From Acanthopleura granulata (taxonomy: Eukaryota; Mollusca; Polyplacophora; Chitonida; Chitonidae): DNA of 64,000 nucleotides. The stretch lies in the NCBI GenBank assembly GCA_016165875.1, contig JABBOT010000005.1, forward strand, positions 24,267,368 through 24,331,367. Reading direction: 5' to 3'. The stretch's first letter is position 1; each line of letters begins with the position of its first letter. The notes beneath the pieces are model-generated. The model searched no databases and had not been told where the DNA came from. It saw only the letters and a list, made by a program, of their open reading frames with translations. The position numbers and the translations under genes were made by a program. Positions 27,401-42,400 of the stretch are shown here, in pieces.

Positions 27401-30400
27401 CAAATAAATTAATAAACAGAACTGTAACCCACACAACGAAATAAAACTCTGCTCCATATCGATCTAGAATTGTACTCCACACACCAACTGCACCAGTATA
27501 TCAATCTACAACTGTAACCCACGTCAAACTAGAACTCCTAGTGTACCATACACACATGAAACTAGCACTTTAACCAACACAGCAAACCTAGAACTGTACC
27601 CCACACTGCACCATACACACATAAAACTGTAACTTTGCCCCACTCATCAACCTGGAACTGTAACCACACACAATTAATGCACCCCACATCAAACTGGAAC
27701 TATGACACATAAATCAACCTGTAAGAACTGTACTGCACATAAACATCAGACTATGACCCTGACATCGAACTAGAATTGTACCACAAATCAAACACGAGCT
27801 GGAGCCCACAAATCAAACTTAAACTGTACTGAAACATCAAGCTAGAACTGTACTGCAGAGGAGAAAATCAGAGCCAATATGAGTGTACAGAGCCAAATGC
27901 AGTCATGGTTGTGTCAAACATGTCTAAAGTCTATATTCCACTTCTTTTACCCTCGCCCTGCCTTCTACAATCAAGCTTTCTGTTTTCTCTGTGGATAATG
28001 CAGCACAAATTGCAAATAGTAAATCATAGCTGTCTGCTGTGCAAGATAAAGTTGTGGTAACTTGTATGCTTACATATCCAGGTACTGGTATGTCAGAACC
28101 GGAATCCTAGTGCGTGACAGATTTCTGGAATTTTTCACTAGCCAGACTGTCTTTGATGCCACAGCATGACTGTTTTTGTCATGTTACATCAGTCTTGTCA
28201 GAACCGTCTGGATAGCCAAGGGCACAGTAATCAAGATTCGCATACATGTAGGTCTGAATTCTGATCGTCAGGTATCCGAATGGAATGGTTAAAGGCAGTT
28301 CAGTTGGATCATAAATTCAGGCATTTTGGGGGCATGCCTTCCATCAGAAATTTTTGAAAACTGAATGAAAGTCAATAGAACAGCATGCATATATTCATTT
28401 TTCAAACTATTAAACATGTAAATACTGATAATTCCCATTTGCTTAAGCTGACGATGCTTTAAATTCAAACGGAATTTCTTCAATGAACACAGCTGAAAGT
28501 GATCAGCTCCGTTTTTAATGAATTATGCTTTCCAACAGAGGTAATACAACTATGGCCACAAATGCTACAAGATGGGGTCACTGAGCGTGGGTTTTTGTAG
28601 AAATACACTGTTGAGGACCAATTTGCTATCCTATACCAAGGGAGTTGTGCACATGACTTCTAATTATAGGGAAATGTAAGATTACTTCCGTGACAGCCAT
28701 GATGTGATTTGCCTTCAATCTGGCAAGTCCCGGTATCAAAGTTGGCAAATCTTTTCCATTTTTGCAGTTCTAAAAGTGGTGGTCTTCTTTCATCTTTTTC
28801 GAAAAAAGTAAGAAGTTATTTGTACCTAAACAAATTTATCTAAAAAAAAAAAATGTTTTTTTCCTTGTGATTATTTTTTGCTGAGGGAATCTAGGACTGC
28901 AAACACACACAAAAAAATTGTTTCTTGACATGGTTACAGTGACATTTATTGCCAACAACGGTTTCTCTGACAATTACCATGGCAACCATTAGAAATTTCC
29001 ACTGAGAAATTGCTATCGAAACATTTATCATAAACACCCACATCTCAAAGGATGTACCAGTAGGTAAATACATGCATCTTTGGAGGCAAATAATTGCCAT
29101 AAAATATCATTTCTGTAGAAGAAACTAACACTGTTCCAGTAGGATATCATCCAACCTTCGGAACACACCTAAAACAACTTTCCAAAATCAATAGAACTCT
29201 CAGAATCAGCAAGAATAAGCAACCTAGTCAAGGACGAAATTTTGCCTCATTCAGCGTAACCAGGCATGTATCACAGGAAAACTAAAACCCATCAAGTCAA
29301 CAAACTTATAGTCGTGCAACTGTATCAGGTATCCCAGAACTAGATACTGGAATATTTGATTAGCTGGGCGGAATTGTATTATTCATCACAAGGTAAGGTT
29401 ATACAACTACGGATATTGATCGGGCTATGATTGTTCAGTTAAAGGATCAGATTTAAGCGGATATCCGTTGCAACATGGACTCTTCACACTACAGTCATCA
29501 TTACACAGGGACTTACCACCAAGCATTTAATGCAGCCTGGATCAGACGGAACTGTATCCGTGGAGACTGAAAGCCTGGCTTCTATCAGCGTCACACCTAT
29601 CAGACAGGATACATGACTGCACAGGGGGGACACACAATATCACTTCGTCTGTTGCACCTGAATATTTCAATCTGGAGTGTTTCCACCTACACCTACACTG
29701 TAGCCAATGTCTGCATTTGTCTTACATCTATATTTTGCTTACCATCTTAAAACTTGATGTTATGAACCTACTGAATATTAAATACGAATGTTTATTTACC
29801 TGTTTTTAACTTGATTAGACTCAAGGATAATATAGATAATATACAAGATGTTTATGTGTGGAGGGAGTCCTGATTACGTGTGTGTGGGGGGGGGGAGGGG
29901 TCATGACTGTGAGTTGGAGGAGGGGATGGGTCAGCTTTATGAGGGAAGAAAGTTAGCTTTATGTCCTTATGTACAGCATAAACTTAAGATTCTCACTCCT
30001 CACCCACGGGGCAACCACCAAACCTCACCCTATAAACATCCTGGCGAAGCTAGAGCCACCAATCAATCTTGTAAACCAGTGCGACAACTCATTGACACTG
30101 CAGTTTACGAGTCTGATATCAAGCCTAATAAACACCTCACTCATTGCTGTTTACCTGACGCTGGCTACAGATAACCTGTAAATATAGCAGGCGCTTGAAA
30201 GTCATCTTTGGTTGATTAAGGTTCAACTGCATGTATGTCTTTTCACAGCCAAGATTCACAAAATCTCACTTCAGCACAACGCACAACACATAGTACATAA
30301 TCCAGAATTTTAAATATGAAGCTATTTTTAAACTTAGATTTTGTAGCAAGGCTGTAAACGATCTCCCCTGCGATCAGACACATGAATGCATCATACACAA

Positions 30401-33400
30401 GGGAGGCAACGGTCCAAAATCACAGTAATTAACACACATGTAACACTCCCCTTGTGTTACTATGCTTTATAAGTATGCATACCCTGAGCTCCATACTTGC
30501 AGTAAATTTTCACATACCTCCCCCCCCCCCACAAACATTTAGCTAACCATTGATTCTGACACTGAGGTCACAAGTCATTTGTCGTTATTTGACACAGAGC
30601 ATGAACAATGGAACATCACCCTTCTGTAATTGTATCTTGCATGCTGTATATGCAAAAGCTGAGCTCAATCCACACAGTATATGCAAAAGCTGAGCTCAAT
30701 CTACACAGTATATGCAAAAGCTGAGCTCAATCCACACTGTAGCTCTCAATACAGGCAGTTACACAATTAAATACCACAGCTAATCTTTCATTTCCAATAG
30801 AAAAAGAGGCCAAAAATGCTAAATGGATGAAGCCAGGTGTTAATTGTAAGACAAGAAACAGAGCAGTCTCAGGCTCAAAAATCAACACTGATTCAACTAG
30901 CTACCAGTGAAAAAACAATTATCTAAAAACATGACTTCAATATATGCTGAACACTAAACTGAAGATAAGCCCACAGCATGAATTGGTCATATTTTTCTTT
31001 AGCTGAAGGACCAGCTACGTGTCATATCGAGAGGGGTCTGTAAATCTCAAATGACACTGAACCCTACTGGTGGGGAACGTTTTGTAGTTGTTTTCGCTCT
31101 GTGCACAACATTTGTTGACCACACAAAGTGCTGATCAGGGGCCAGACATGAGGTGGTATTTATTAGGTCAACATACACATGTATATCTTTACAACACTTA
31201 ATATCTTTTGCTACGACATACACCTCTACAGGAGAACAGCCCTACTGGAACTGTTGTTCTTGTTCTCCTAGTCTCTGTTCTTGGGAATACTTCTGTTTTG
31301 GTTGCATGCATCCTGCAGTTTGGGACCACACGTCCTTTTTTTTCCCCCAGTTTTAACTTTTTGCCATACTTTTTTTAAAAAAAAAATTGACTGCTGCCAT
31401 TGCCTAAGGGCATCCCAAGTCAGAGTACACCAACCTCAACCATGTTAACCAAGCACCTGAGAAACCTCCCCACTTCTAGTCTTAGCGAAGCTTCACACTG
31501 GATCTACTTGGGTTCCTGTAAAAAGGCACATTCAAATTTGTATTTTTATACAGTTAAGAAAGTCATGAAGATGGAATCCCAAAATCTGTTTGCAATATGC
31601 AACGAAAACAAAATGCAACCACTTCTGGCCATGCTAGATTTGGAGAAGATTTCACTGGATTCTGGCAACGGAAATCTATAGTAATCCATTTAGGTTTTAG
31701 ATAAAAAATGACCTAAATCAATGCCTGCACAGCCAACAGTAAGCAAGAGCTGGGTTTGAATGTTCAGGAGATCTACTGCAGTAATCCTAAGAGCTGTGAC
31801 ACACAGCAAAAATTTGATATCATCTCACACTCAGACCCTCCCCAGTAAGGGAATGGCTTGGGTTAAATGCAAGTGTGTCAGAAAGTTTGACCTGCTCATG
31901 AAAACATCAACTTACAGAGTAGGGGCATCCTTAAAAATATGTTTGTTGGGCATAACAGAACCGACCCTTCAAAAAAGGGCCTACTCAAGAAGTTTTTATT
32001 TGTATTTGATAAAAGTCTGTTTTCTTTGTATATTTCTCTCCATGTTAATTTCTTTAACATCCCTATGTTTTTCAAGAGCCAGAATAGAAAAAAAGGAATT
32101 CCCTATCCACTGACTTTTTTTAATGTCATAGGGTCAGGTTACACCCAACAAACAGTCTTTAATAGATTGCCCAGTTTGCTCTAGCTAAACAGAAACCTGA
32201 CACACTTCCTTGATGCAATGATGCAATCCACAGATGAGCTGGACTACAAGGCACTCTAGCTGCCAACATACGACAATTCTGTCTGCTGTCTTTCCACCAT
32301 TACCAGACCCTTCTTTTCATCAGACATCATCAATAAAACATCCAGGTTCCAGATAGCTGTGTATAGAAAATTAAGGTCTACCGCCCAGCCTGGCAGCACA
32401 AAGTATGTACAGTGAATTAGTTCGCTACCTCTTAGTTTACCCCAGACAAAATAATAGCTGTGAAAAGCATGTATCAATAATAGGCTGTGGAGATTTCAAA
32501 GCTTTTAGATGCCAGCAGCAGATGCCTTCAATTTGTATCCTGGACATACAGGAAATGGCTTTAACACTATATAAATAATTGAGCCTCTGCTTGCAATGAA
32601 GAGACAAATTATAGTCCTCCAGAGGCTAAAAGCTTAGCATGCAGGAGTCTCCAATGGAAAACATAAACAGGGCCATGAAGGCCATTGTAGCCACAAGTGA
32701 CCGCAAAGCTGCAGTGATGCAGCGAACAGGATTTCCTCACACATTTGAAAACAGAAATTTTATTACTTTTCATGACCCAATCTGAGAACAATCCAGGACT
32801 TTTACAAATTCCAGATAAAATGTCAAAATCTGAAATCTATAATATTGCACCTTTAAATGATGTTTATGCAGCACACTTGTTAAATCTAGAATGACAAGCA
32901 CAGGATAGTCATGAGGAGAAAAGAAAAAAAATTCAGGGCTTTATTTTTAAGCTGGAATGTGATCATCACACCCCTGACAGAAAGACCACGTGTGTGATTT
33001 GCACATTTAGATTCACACTCATGACACTCACCCAGAATCTTTATTATTTCAGGTGTGTGTTAATAGCACACCTACATTTTGTTTACGCAGTACGCTAGGT
33101 ATGAGAGTGTGATAACGTGCCTCAAATACGAAGATCTGTAATTCCTGACTTTTTCAGGCTTCTGTCAAAAAGTTTCAACATTCCCAACTTCTTCCTGACT
33201 GGGACATTTACCCAGGACTGGCAGTTTTTTACATGACAGTGGAATCATAAGTGAAGGCTGAATTGCCAAACTGCCATATCCTGGTTGATACCATATGGTG
33301 CCGGACATGAACTCTTGCCCCCCAGAAGGACATTATTGAAGGCAAATAAATGTAATAAAATATTTCTTTTAGTGCTTAAGTTTGCGTTGTCCGACTGGGA

Positions 33401-36400
33401 TATAATCCTACTTCCCAACCAAAAATCCAACCACCTTTATCATCAATACAGCTCTCAGAATCAGGTTAAAAGTGCAATTTAGTTGAACTCATCTACCTTA
33501 CTCCTTGTTCAAATATTTCTCTCCAATGAATGTCCCGAATGTTTATGTATCCGCCCTTAAACCAAGCAGTTCAGAAAAGCATAGAAAATCCTGATTTCCT
33601 TCTTTGCTATGATCTTTCATCGAACGTTCTAAATAATAGGCATCCACGAACAGCAGGTTTAGGATTAAAATCGCTAGTGTGTTCAGACAGGAAGTAAAAA
33701 ATTACTTGTCCATGCAAAATAATGGAAACTTCATTGTTCATTTATACTACTTCTTAAAACAAACAAAAAGTAACAAAATTGAAAGGTCGTGAGTTTGAAG
33801 TTGCTGATAGTGAGAAAGCTGTGAATAATCTTCCTCACATGACTTTGTATGCTGCAATGGTAAACACTCTGACAGTTTTCTTTGCCGGTTTTAGCAAGGG
33901 CATGGAAAACGTTTTTGTAAAGCCCTAAAAACTGATCAACATCAGTAACGTATACAAGTTGAAGGTTCGAAAACCGAATCTTTTGGGTAAATAACGGGAA
34001 GAGCTAGCTGATCCAGTTCCAGGAGAAGAATACCAAAACTCACGTGTGTAGATTGCCATGCAGAGGGCAAATGATACTCTGGTGAAGGGATTTTTGTAGT
34101 GTCAACACCACATACATGTAATGCGTTAGGAGGGTAGAACTATATAGCGTGCTCCAAAACCAAATCGATATACCTGTACTTGGAGTGCCGTGGACATGGT
34201 CTTGATGTGATGTTGAACAGGGTCAATATAATGACAACTAATGCGATTTTGCTAGCTGTAAAAATGTCAATAACATTAAGCATGGGGTGTTTTGTACATG
34301 TGTCTATATGTCCGTGCTGGGGGACATGTTGTGTGATCTTGCATATGCAGCATAGCAGGATGGAATTATGCAGGCGACAGAAAAATTTTGTTTCCGAATA
34401 CTTCTCGTCAAGGCATGTAACATATGAAATGATAAAGCTATACACAAGGTTTGTTATAATTTAGCAGAGGAATTGGTATTATCTTGATTCTTGTCATTTC
34501 ACTCTTGTTTCAAAGAGAAACATCCTACAAAAATGAAGTTATGGTGAGCAGAGAAACCATTAAAAGCTGTATCTGAAAATACCTTCGTAGATTTTTCTTT
34601 TCATGAAATTAAATGCAGTCAAATGTTTCCTTTGTACAGTGAGTTTTATGGACCTTCTTGACAATGTTGGTCCATCAATGATGTCATGTGAAGATTTCTC
34701 TGGCCCTGAAGCAGAACTTTTCCATACATACAGATGTAGACACATATTCAAGGAGTACCATTCTCAAGAAATTTATTCAGAGCAGAGCATAAAGGCCAAA
34801 CAAAGCTTTGTGACATCACTGATGAACCAGCATTATCAATGTGGGCCATAAAACCCATCATACAGTCAATATATTAAACCTGCATTTAATCTGGTGAAAT
34901 AACATCTTTAAAAAATCAGTGAAGGTATTTTCACGTACAGATTTTAAGTGTCCTTTTACTCACCGTATTAACTTCATTTTCACAGGGTCTTTCCCTTTCA
35001 CATGAACAGTCTTTGGAATGAATCAATGAATACAAGATTATGACTTCACTTCACTCAGTGTTACCCCAGTATCATGGCGCAACTATGCCAGAAGATGAGA
35101 AATGGTTTTCCAAGCTACAGGATTTGGAAATGGAGTAACTCTTCAATTACACTTTAACTTATCTCCTTAATTATTAAGACTGTAGGCCTAATTGAGCCCT
35201 GACAATCTTTGCTGATCGATATGCACACTGGGGTCAGGTGCAGAAGCCATCAATTACATACATCAAGTTTCTGATTGTGTTCATGTGGCCAGACCAGGTA
35301 ATGTACTTATGTACAAGGATGAAGACAAAAGCAAGCTTTGTTTACCGATGTTTGACTTAGTTTAAATGCCCAGAAATAGTTGTTTACAAAACACTAATTC
35401 AACCCGGAAATTACTTTTCCTCACATCCTCCTCAGCCAGCCAGCCAGCCAGCCAGCCAGGCAGAGAGCCTCTTTCCACACACCGTCAAAACAAACCCTAC
35501 ACTACCGTAGATATCATACTGCTCCATCCTCACATAATACACTGCAGAAAACTTCTCCACAAGACATGTATCATATAACAGTGGAAATCTTTTAACATTT
35601 CTGTTTTCTGAAATTTGGCCACTCAAGGAAGTCAAAGCTGTTTTTACTGTTATGTCACCTGAGGTTTACCAGGTCAAATCTTTACTGTTATGTCACCTGA
35701 GGTTTAGCTGGTCAAATTTTGACAGTTATGTCACCTGAGGTTTAGCCGGTCAAATTTTGACTGTTATGTCACCTGAGGTTTAGCAGGTAAAAATGCACTT
35801 TCACAAGCACAATAAGGCCTTAAATCAATACTTTTGATCCCAACAATATTCTTAACTTGCCCAACGAGGTGGATGAACCACTCAAAATAAAGCAAAATGT
35901 GTAGCTTGAAAAATTCTGAACTTCAGGTGAAATAGTCATTTCCAAACCAAACTTGAAGTACTTTACAGGTGTGTAAAGATCCATTCCAGTTCCCGTTTCC
36001 CCAAGGCTTACATCTACAACCCAAGCGAGATACCACATGGGAGTCTTCTCCTGACTTCCAACACTACAAATGTTGGTAGCAATTTCAGAAACTTGAAAGA
36101 AAACATACATTTTTTGGCGCATCTTGTCGGGGGCAATCCACCGTACCCTGTGCTACAGCGCAGCTCTCAGGCAGAAGGCTTTAGCAAATTTAACAGAGGA
36201 CAACAGAATCTTCACTTTTATCTCCAGTGTAAATTGGGAAACCATATCTTACTCAAGCTGGTCAATTATTTACACTTTTTTTTCCCCCAAACTGTGGCAA
36301 CCCCGTATGCTTATGTTCACAAACCTGATTTAACACCTATTGAGTTTGGTTACTTAACAAAGGCGACTTGACAACTGCAACTTACAAATGTACTGTAAAC

Positions 36401-39400
36401 TGTTACCACAACTGTTAGTATTCACATATCAGTTAATGAATTTCGGGGCGGTCAGGCAAAGTGAAAGGGATGAAGTTTCTTATCAAGTCGTCCTGCAAAT
36501 ATTTCATCACTGCAGCTTGAGAGGACTACTAAATCGAGACAAACCATAGCCCATTTCAACGAAATTTTGTCAGTCATTTTTTGGTAATTTTCCTTGCAGA
36601 TTAAAATGGCTTAAGGCCACATCAAGCGCAAATAATGCCATTTATGATGAAAGTTAAGAGAAATTTGAGTTCACCTAAAGCTCTCCTGTGACTCCACCAA
36701 AAAGACTGAGCTACCCTATTTCTTTAACATTCCCATATGTTACAGGGCAACATTTAATGCACTTTATCCACGGTTGTGCTTTGATCATGGCGATATTTTC
36801 TTGTTTCGTGAATTAGCTAACATCATGTATTTACCAACATATTAGTGTAGGTGGAGAAATTCCTTCAAGATACACATTAAATGCCAACAGCTAACCATCT
36901 GAAAAGGCAGAGGATATAGGTTAGCAAGAGATCCATGTAGACTAGTGTAGCACCTCAAGGAATGATCAGGTGCAATTTTAAGAGAGGACAACACTTCAGC
37001 TGCAGAAGAGGCAACATTTCAGCTGCTGAAAGCAGCCAGATCCTCTTTATAGGCTAATTACAGCTGTAATCTTATCCTACAACTGATTTATACAGATTCA
37101 CAAAGGCAATACTCTAGATTTAGTGCAACACTGTAATTTCAAGGGTCACTGGAACAAGACAGGATCTGAATTTAATCCCGACATAATAATTCAGCCCATG
37201 TACAAACAAAGCAGACAGGCATTGTTACAGATGTACACTTGGCTTAAAGCGGACTCTGGTTTAGTCTGTCACACATCCTTTCACCGGAGAGGAAAAAAAA
37301 AACCCGAAAACAATGAAAGACAAACCTAATTAGGTTTTCCCACAAACTGTGCTGCCAGAACTTATCACAGAATTAATGAGCAGATTTTATAACAAAGGCT
37401 ACTTTGCAACAGGTCGGTTGTAATCTAGCAATAAATCAATGACGCCTATACACACGTACACTGCTAATTAGCCCAGTAATGAAAATTATACATCAGTTTT
37501 CTATTTGGCCATGTTGTCCATTCATGATAAATGGCCATCTGATATCTACCCAGTGGATCTGTTATTCAAACCTGGCTTAACTCTGCAGGGTGATCAGTGG
37601 TGGATCAGGAAATCACACAACTCCTTGTAAACACTAGAGGATTAAGCATGGCTATATAAGGTGTTAAGCTTCCGAAAATGTTTCAATCGGCTTCAGGAGA
37701 CTGGAGACTGAATCACACTGGCATACTCAATTACTTCGCCAGGTTCCTGCCGTTGAGTCGTACAGATATGTGTTTTCTTTTGTCTGGTGTTGCGTTGAAG
37801 CTCATCTCTGTCATCTTATCTCTCAGGAATGTTTAACCTCTATTTATAAGCAAACAGCATATTTTCACTCCGTGTCTTCTGGCTGTTTTTTGCAGATGGG
37901 GAACAACCAGCAGCGGGTGAAGAAACTGCGACAAGCAATTGGAGGCAACGACCGTAGGGCCTTGGAGAGGCTTGTGGAGAAAGGGATCGACATCAACATG
38001 GCTATTGATGACATTGGAAACACGCCTCTGACCTTGGCCATTCAGCTCAACCAGTGCGATACCGTGCGCTATCTGGTGACGGCAAAGTGTGAAGTGGACC
38101 GGAGAAGCCGACTCCAGTTCTCTGCCCTTGAAATCGTGCTCTTGAATTTGGCTCACACCGAAAACAGTGCCTATCTGGAAATTCTGCGAGTGTTGCTACA
38201 AGCGGGTGCGGAGTCCGTGTCTGACTCGGTCATGGAGACAGTATTTCCCATGATACAAGACAACAGAGAGTTGGTTGTGAAACTGTCACAGATTGTCGCT
38301 CAATACGCGCAGACGCCGTACGACATCATTGGTACCTTGTCTCACGTGATTGTTCAGCACAACCAGCCAGAGTGTTTCTGGGTCCTGCTGGAGAGCGGGG
38401 CCGACCTCCGGGACATTTGGCCAAACAGCTGTGATCAGCGTTACTTCTTGCCGTCCAGTGACGTCGACGAGGGTCCCATCAACACATATTTCACCACCAT
38501 CTGTTGTACAAGGAACATAGAGTTCGCGCAAATCTACATCCAGGCAGCTAATTCGATGAACGTTCTCAAGAGCATCATCTATTTCATTCTCGTCTACCCC
38601 ATCACCTCGGCCAGCAAAATCAAAGAGTTGTTGAAAGCCTTGGTGATGGCGGGCTATAAACTGAGCGACTTTTTGTTGATACATCTCGCCCGCGAGGACA
38701 AGGACATTGTCAGCTGGTACAATGATTTCCAGAGCACTCCCTTGTCGCTGAAGCATCTCAGCCGTCTATGCATCCGCAAAAACCTTCAAACCAACGTGAT
38801 TTATGCAGTGAACAAACTGCCACTGCCGTTACCCATGATGCAGTACATCAGATTAGAAGACATTATAGACGCTAAGGATTGGGCGAGACAATGGGCAAAA
38901 CACACCCCGAGGAATAGGCGCACAAAGAAGAGAATGTAATCACAGGATTTAACGGACACAGATATCATTCAATCTTCGCCTTTTTTTTTCTGAATTTTTA
39001 TGAATGAATTTGCCATTCATGAAAGAACATTGTACAGAGATGGGCATCCTTGGGACAACTGTTTGGTTTGAAGTTATGCTTTTGGAATTTCTTTTTGCAT
39101 GTACTCAATTTGGCTGAATACAATTATAAAGATTACATATTAGCATATGTTTTGAGATTTGTCAGATATATTGACAATTTAGACATTACATACTTGTTGC
39201 CAGCGCTCTTTGTTTTTACATGACCAGGAAACAGCCTAGAACTGTACAGAATTTATGGATATAACAGATATGATTAAAGCAAGTAGGAATGATATTACAG
39301 GCTTAGTGAATTTAATTATATCTTGTTCACAACAGATTCATACATATACTTTGAGAATTCTACAGGTCACAACTTAATTGCTTCAAAGATGCATAATAAT

Positions 39401-42400
39401 ATCATGACCCCACAAAATGATACTTAATAATGTCATATGAACTATTTATTATCTCAAAGAAAGTTAACTTACATGTAGATGTAATATTTTCCTGAGATAT
39501 TATGTAAAACTTTACTCAACCACACTTGGTGTCATGTATCAAGTGAAGTAAATGAAATTAAAAATAAGCATAATTAAATTTTTTCTCTTCTCTTCATCCA
39601 ACTTGAACTGGGTCAAACAAATATAAAGGAAGCCATTGTTATCCTTGTATCTAAAATACCTTCAGTTTTTATCTTCTTTAATTTTCTGGATCATAATTGA
39701 AATCAGTAATATTTGAAACTTGCAAACTTCTTTTGATTCCTATAGATTATTAACATGTTATCTGCTGATTGCTTGGATTTCGGAGGGGTCAATTGCAAAA
39801 TCATGTACAGTGGTAAACATTTTCAAATTAGGCCATTCTCAAAACAGTCTTTGCCATGTTTTTTGGGTGTAACATGACTAACTCCAAAAAAAAATAGGGT
39901 CAGTTAGTACGGAATTCTTTTTTTCCTTATTCTGGCCATTGAAAATGATAGCCACTGTACAGAAATTAACATGGGGAGAAAAAAAAAACTTTTATGAAAA
40001 TACCAACTGATTTCAGAGTAAGGCCATATTTTACTACACCAAACAAACATTTTTAAGGACGGTCTTACCTTCATGTAATTAATGCACAAAGACTATGGCA
40101 ATGGCCTAAATGACGAACTCTGGTTGCACACGCTCATCTTTATATTATACAGATCCAAGGTCATGTTGTATTTTCTTTACAGTTATTTTGTTATTCTTCG
40201 TCTGGTTATACGAAGAAAGAATCTCCTGTACCAAAAAATTCATAAGTACGACGTTTAAACCGCAGCATACATACATATCTCAATGAAGTCATATTTATTA
40301 GCCCCCCCCTTACGTCACTGACTTGTCGCTTACAAGATCTGAAGCAATGCCAACTTTCAGTCTATCCAATCACACTTCTTTAAATGCAAAGGTCAAACAA
40401 AAGCACCAATCAGAATGCATGTACATATAGCTGTTCCAATGTACAAATGTGCAATTTCTTGATTTAAAAAAATATGGCAGTAAGCATTCGACAGGAAAGA
40501 CTTGGGGTAATTGGTTTTTCCGACCTACAAGTACATATTGCTGGTGACATTCTAATATGAGTACAGTCCAAGGCATCTGACTTTTAATGAGATGTTCACG
40601 TCACAACTTGTACTTTGTTTTGATTCTGGCAAAGGATGGATATTTCAGCTGAAACACCATTAGGCACTAAATGTAAGAAAAATAATTCCAGCCGCATCAC
40701 TGGCTTTTGAAACCTCAGATTCCAAGCCCTTCTGGGAACCAGAGAGTATCACAAGGAGATTCCACTCATGTTGTCTTCGGTATGAACAAGTCTGTTTCAA
40801 CAGTCATAGCTCTATATGTACCTGTACTGCCGCAATATGGTGAGAAAAGGACTTTCAAATGCATTTTACTCAGTTCAACAATACTGTAGAGAATAAATCA
40901 AATTATTTTCCAGGACTGGGTTTACTGGTCTTTCATCATGACATCTCTATACCTCTGCATTTCATGTTCTATTACTCTATGTTTATTAGTGTTTTCTTTG
41001 TCCTTAAAGTAATTGACCTCAATGGCTGTTTAGTAGAACTACTGTCGGTGTCAATGATAACGGGGAAAAATCATGGCCCATAACTTCAAAGATAGTATTG
41101 CGAGCAACAGATAGCTTGTGTTTGTCAACGGTGCATATAAACCCAGCAAACTCTTTAAACTGAATGACTAAGGATTGACAGTAATGAGATACAGCAGAGA
41201 CATAACGCTGATCCACATGAAATTTACAATACTGTCTTTGTTGTACAGTAAATTTGACATTCAACTTCCCAGTGGAGCGTAATGCAGTTTTTTGGAATGC
41301 ACTCTTGGGCCAGAACTGAAACTTAACCGAACTGAAAGAGGGTATGAGGCTGTCTGGTTATCCAGCAGCTCTCGAATGAGTACAACACTGTTCATAATGG
41401 TCCTTACTGGCCACAGCCATGTGCACCATCAAATACATTGCCATGACGACGATCATCCACCACAGTTTTTTCACTGATAATTCCATTACAAATATCCCAG
41501 AAAGGGTCAAAACATGATTTTCTACCTTTGTTCATTCTGTAACCTCTGATAATGGAAGGATCAGCAGATGAGAGTATTTCTCTACACTGGCGGCCTACAG
41601 TCTTGCGATTCTGGTTGTTCTAGACTGAGCTGTCTCCAGATAGTAATTTATATACAGCACAGAACTCTGCTGGCTGCATCTTGTCCTGCAGTAACAGGTT
41701 GACCATCTTTTGACATCTAGCTTTGTGTGCTCTGGAAGAAAAGCAGGTAAACTTGCCTGCACTTTATCAACTGTTTCCTGAAAGGTAGTTGATTGGGATG
41801 CAATTTCAGTGGAAGTACCTTCTGCCCAAATGTAGAACACATAACCATTTGAACCCGAAACACATCCTGGAAACAGCACACAGTTTTGGGAACCCATGGT
41901 TGCGTAGTTTTTTCAGAACTTTGTATCGTTTATGTAGAACACTGGGCAGAATGTTTGTTTCATGCAATGGGATATAAAATTCACAACTGAACTGGTTCTG
42001 CACTTCTGCTATCATGTCCTTTTCTGCTGATGTATACACTGATGAATCCAGCGAATCAACACAGTCAGCTGACAGCTCTTCAATCCTGGAGCCAGTCTCC
42101 AGGTTCTTTATCATCTTCACATTCATGCTCATGGATCATCAAGATAATCTATGTATTTCACAATTTTGTCAACAAACTGTTCTAACTGTGATAGTATGGG
42201 CTGGAAAGATTTCAAGTGAGCATGGGATTTTTCAAGTTCAGTTAAAATGTCATTAATAAGACTTTGCAGGACCTCATGCTGGAGTGGTTTTAGTCCATGT
42301 TTGGCAAGACTTGGCTTGAAAAATAGTGGAGGCTTCATAATAATGGGCACATTACAGTTTCTTCCTGCTCAAGTTTTTCGGTGTGGGCCAGTGCACCAAA

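Larger units (their letters stand above)
19522..37640. other. Intron 11 of the Tudor gene, part downstream of the nested gene
   Basis: Part of a 24.5-kb intron. It contains SINE-A, SINE-C and MITE copies and several tandem repeats listed separately. A dispersed sequence occurs three times (about 25040-25145, 29140-29260 and 33385-33485, sharing ACAGAATCAGGAAAAATGAG or close variants). Poly(A) runs lie at 25243-25264. No open frame shows both coding character and splice sites. Confidence 0.5.

Noticed and set aside
31760..32184. Plus-strand frames of 80-117 codons
   Set aside because: They run through MITE copy 3 and change frame inside it, with no coding signature.
37770..37895. Upstream ATG extending the ASB-like protein by 42 residues
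   Set aside because: The stretch includes a polypyrimidine tract and AG directly before the internal ATG and has no conserved character, so it is more likely intron.
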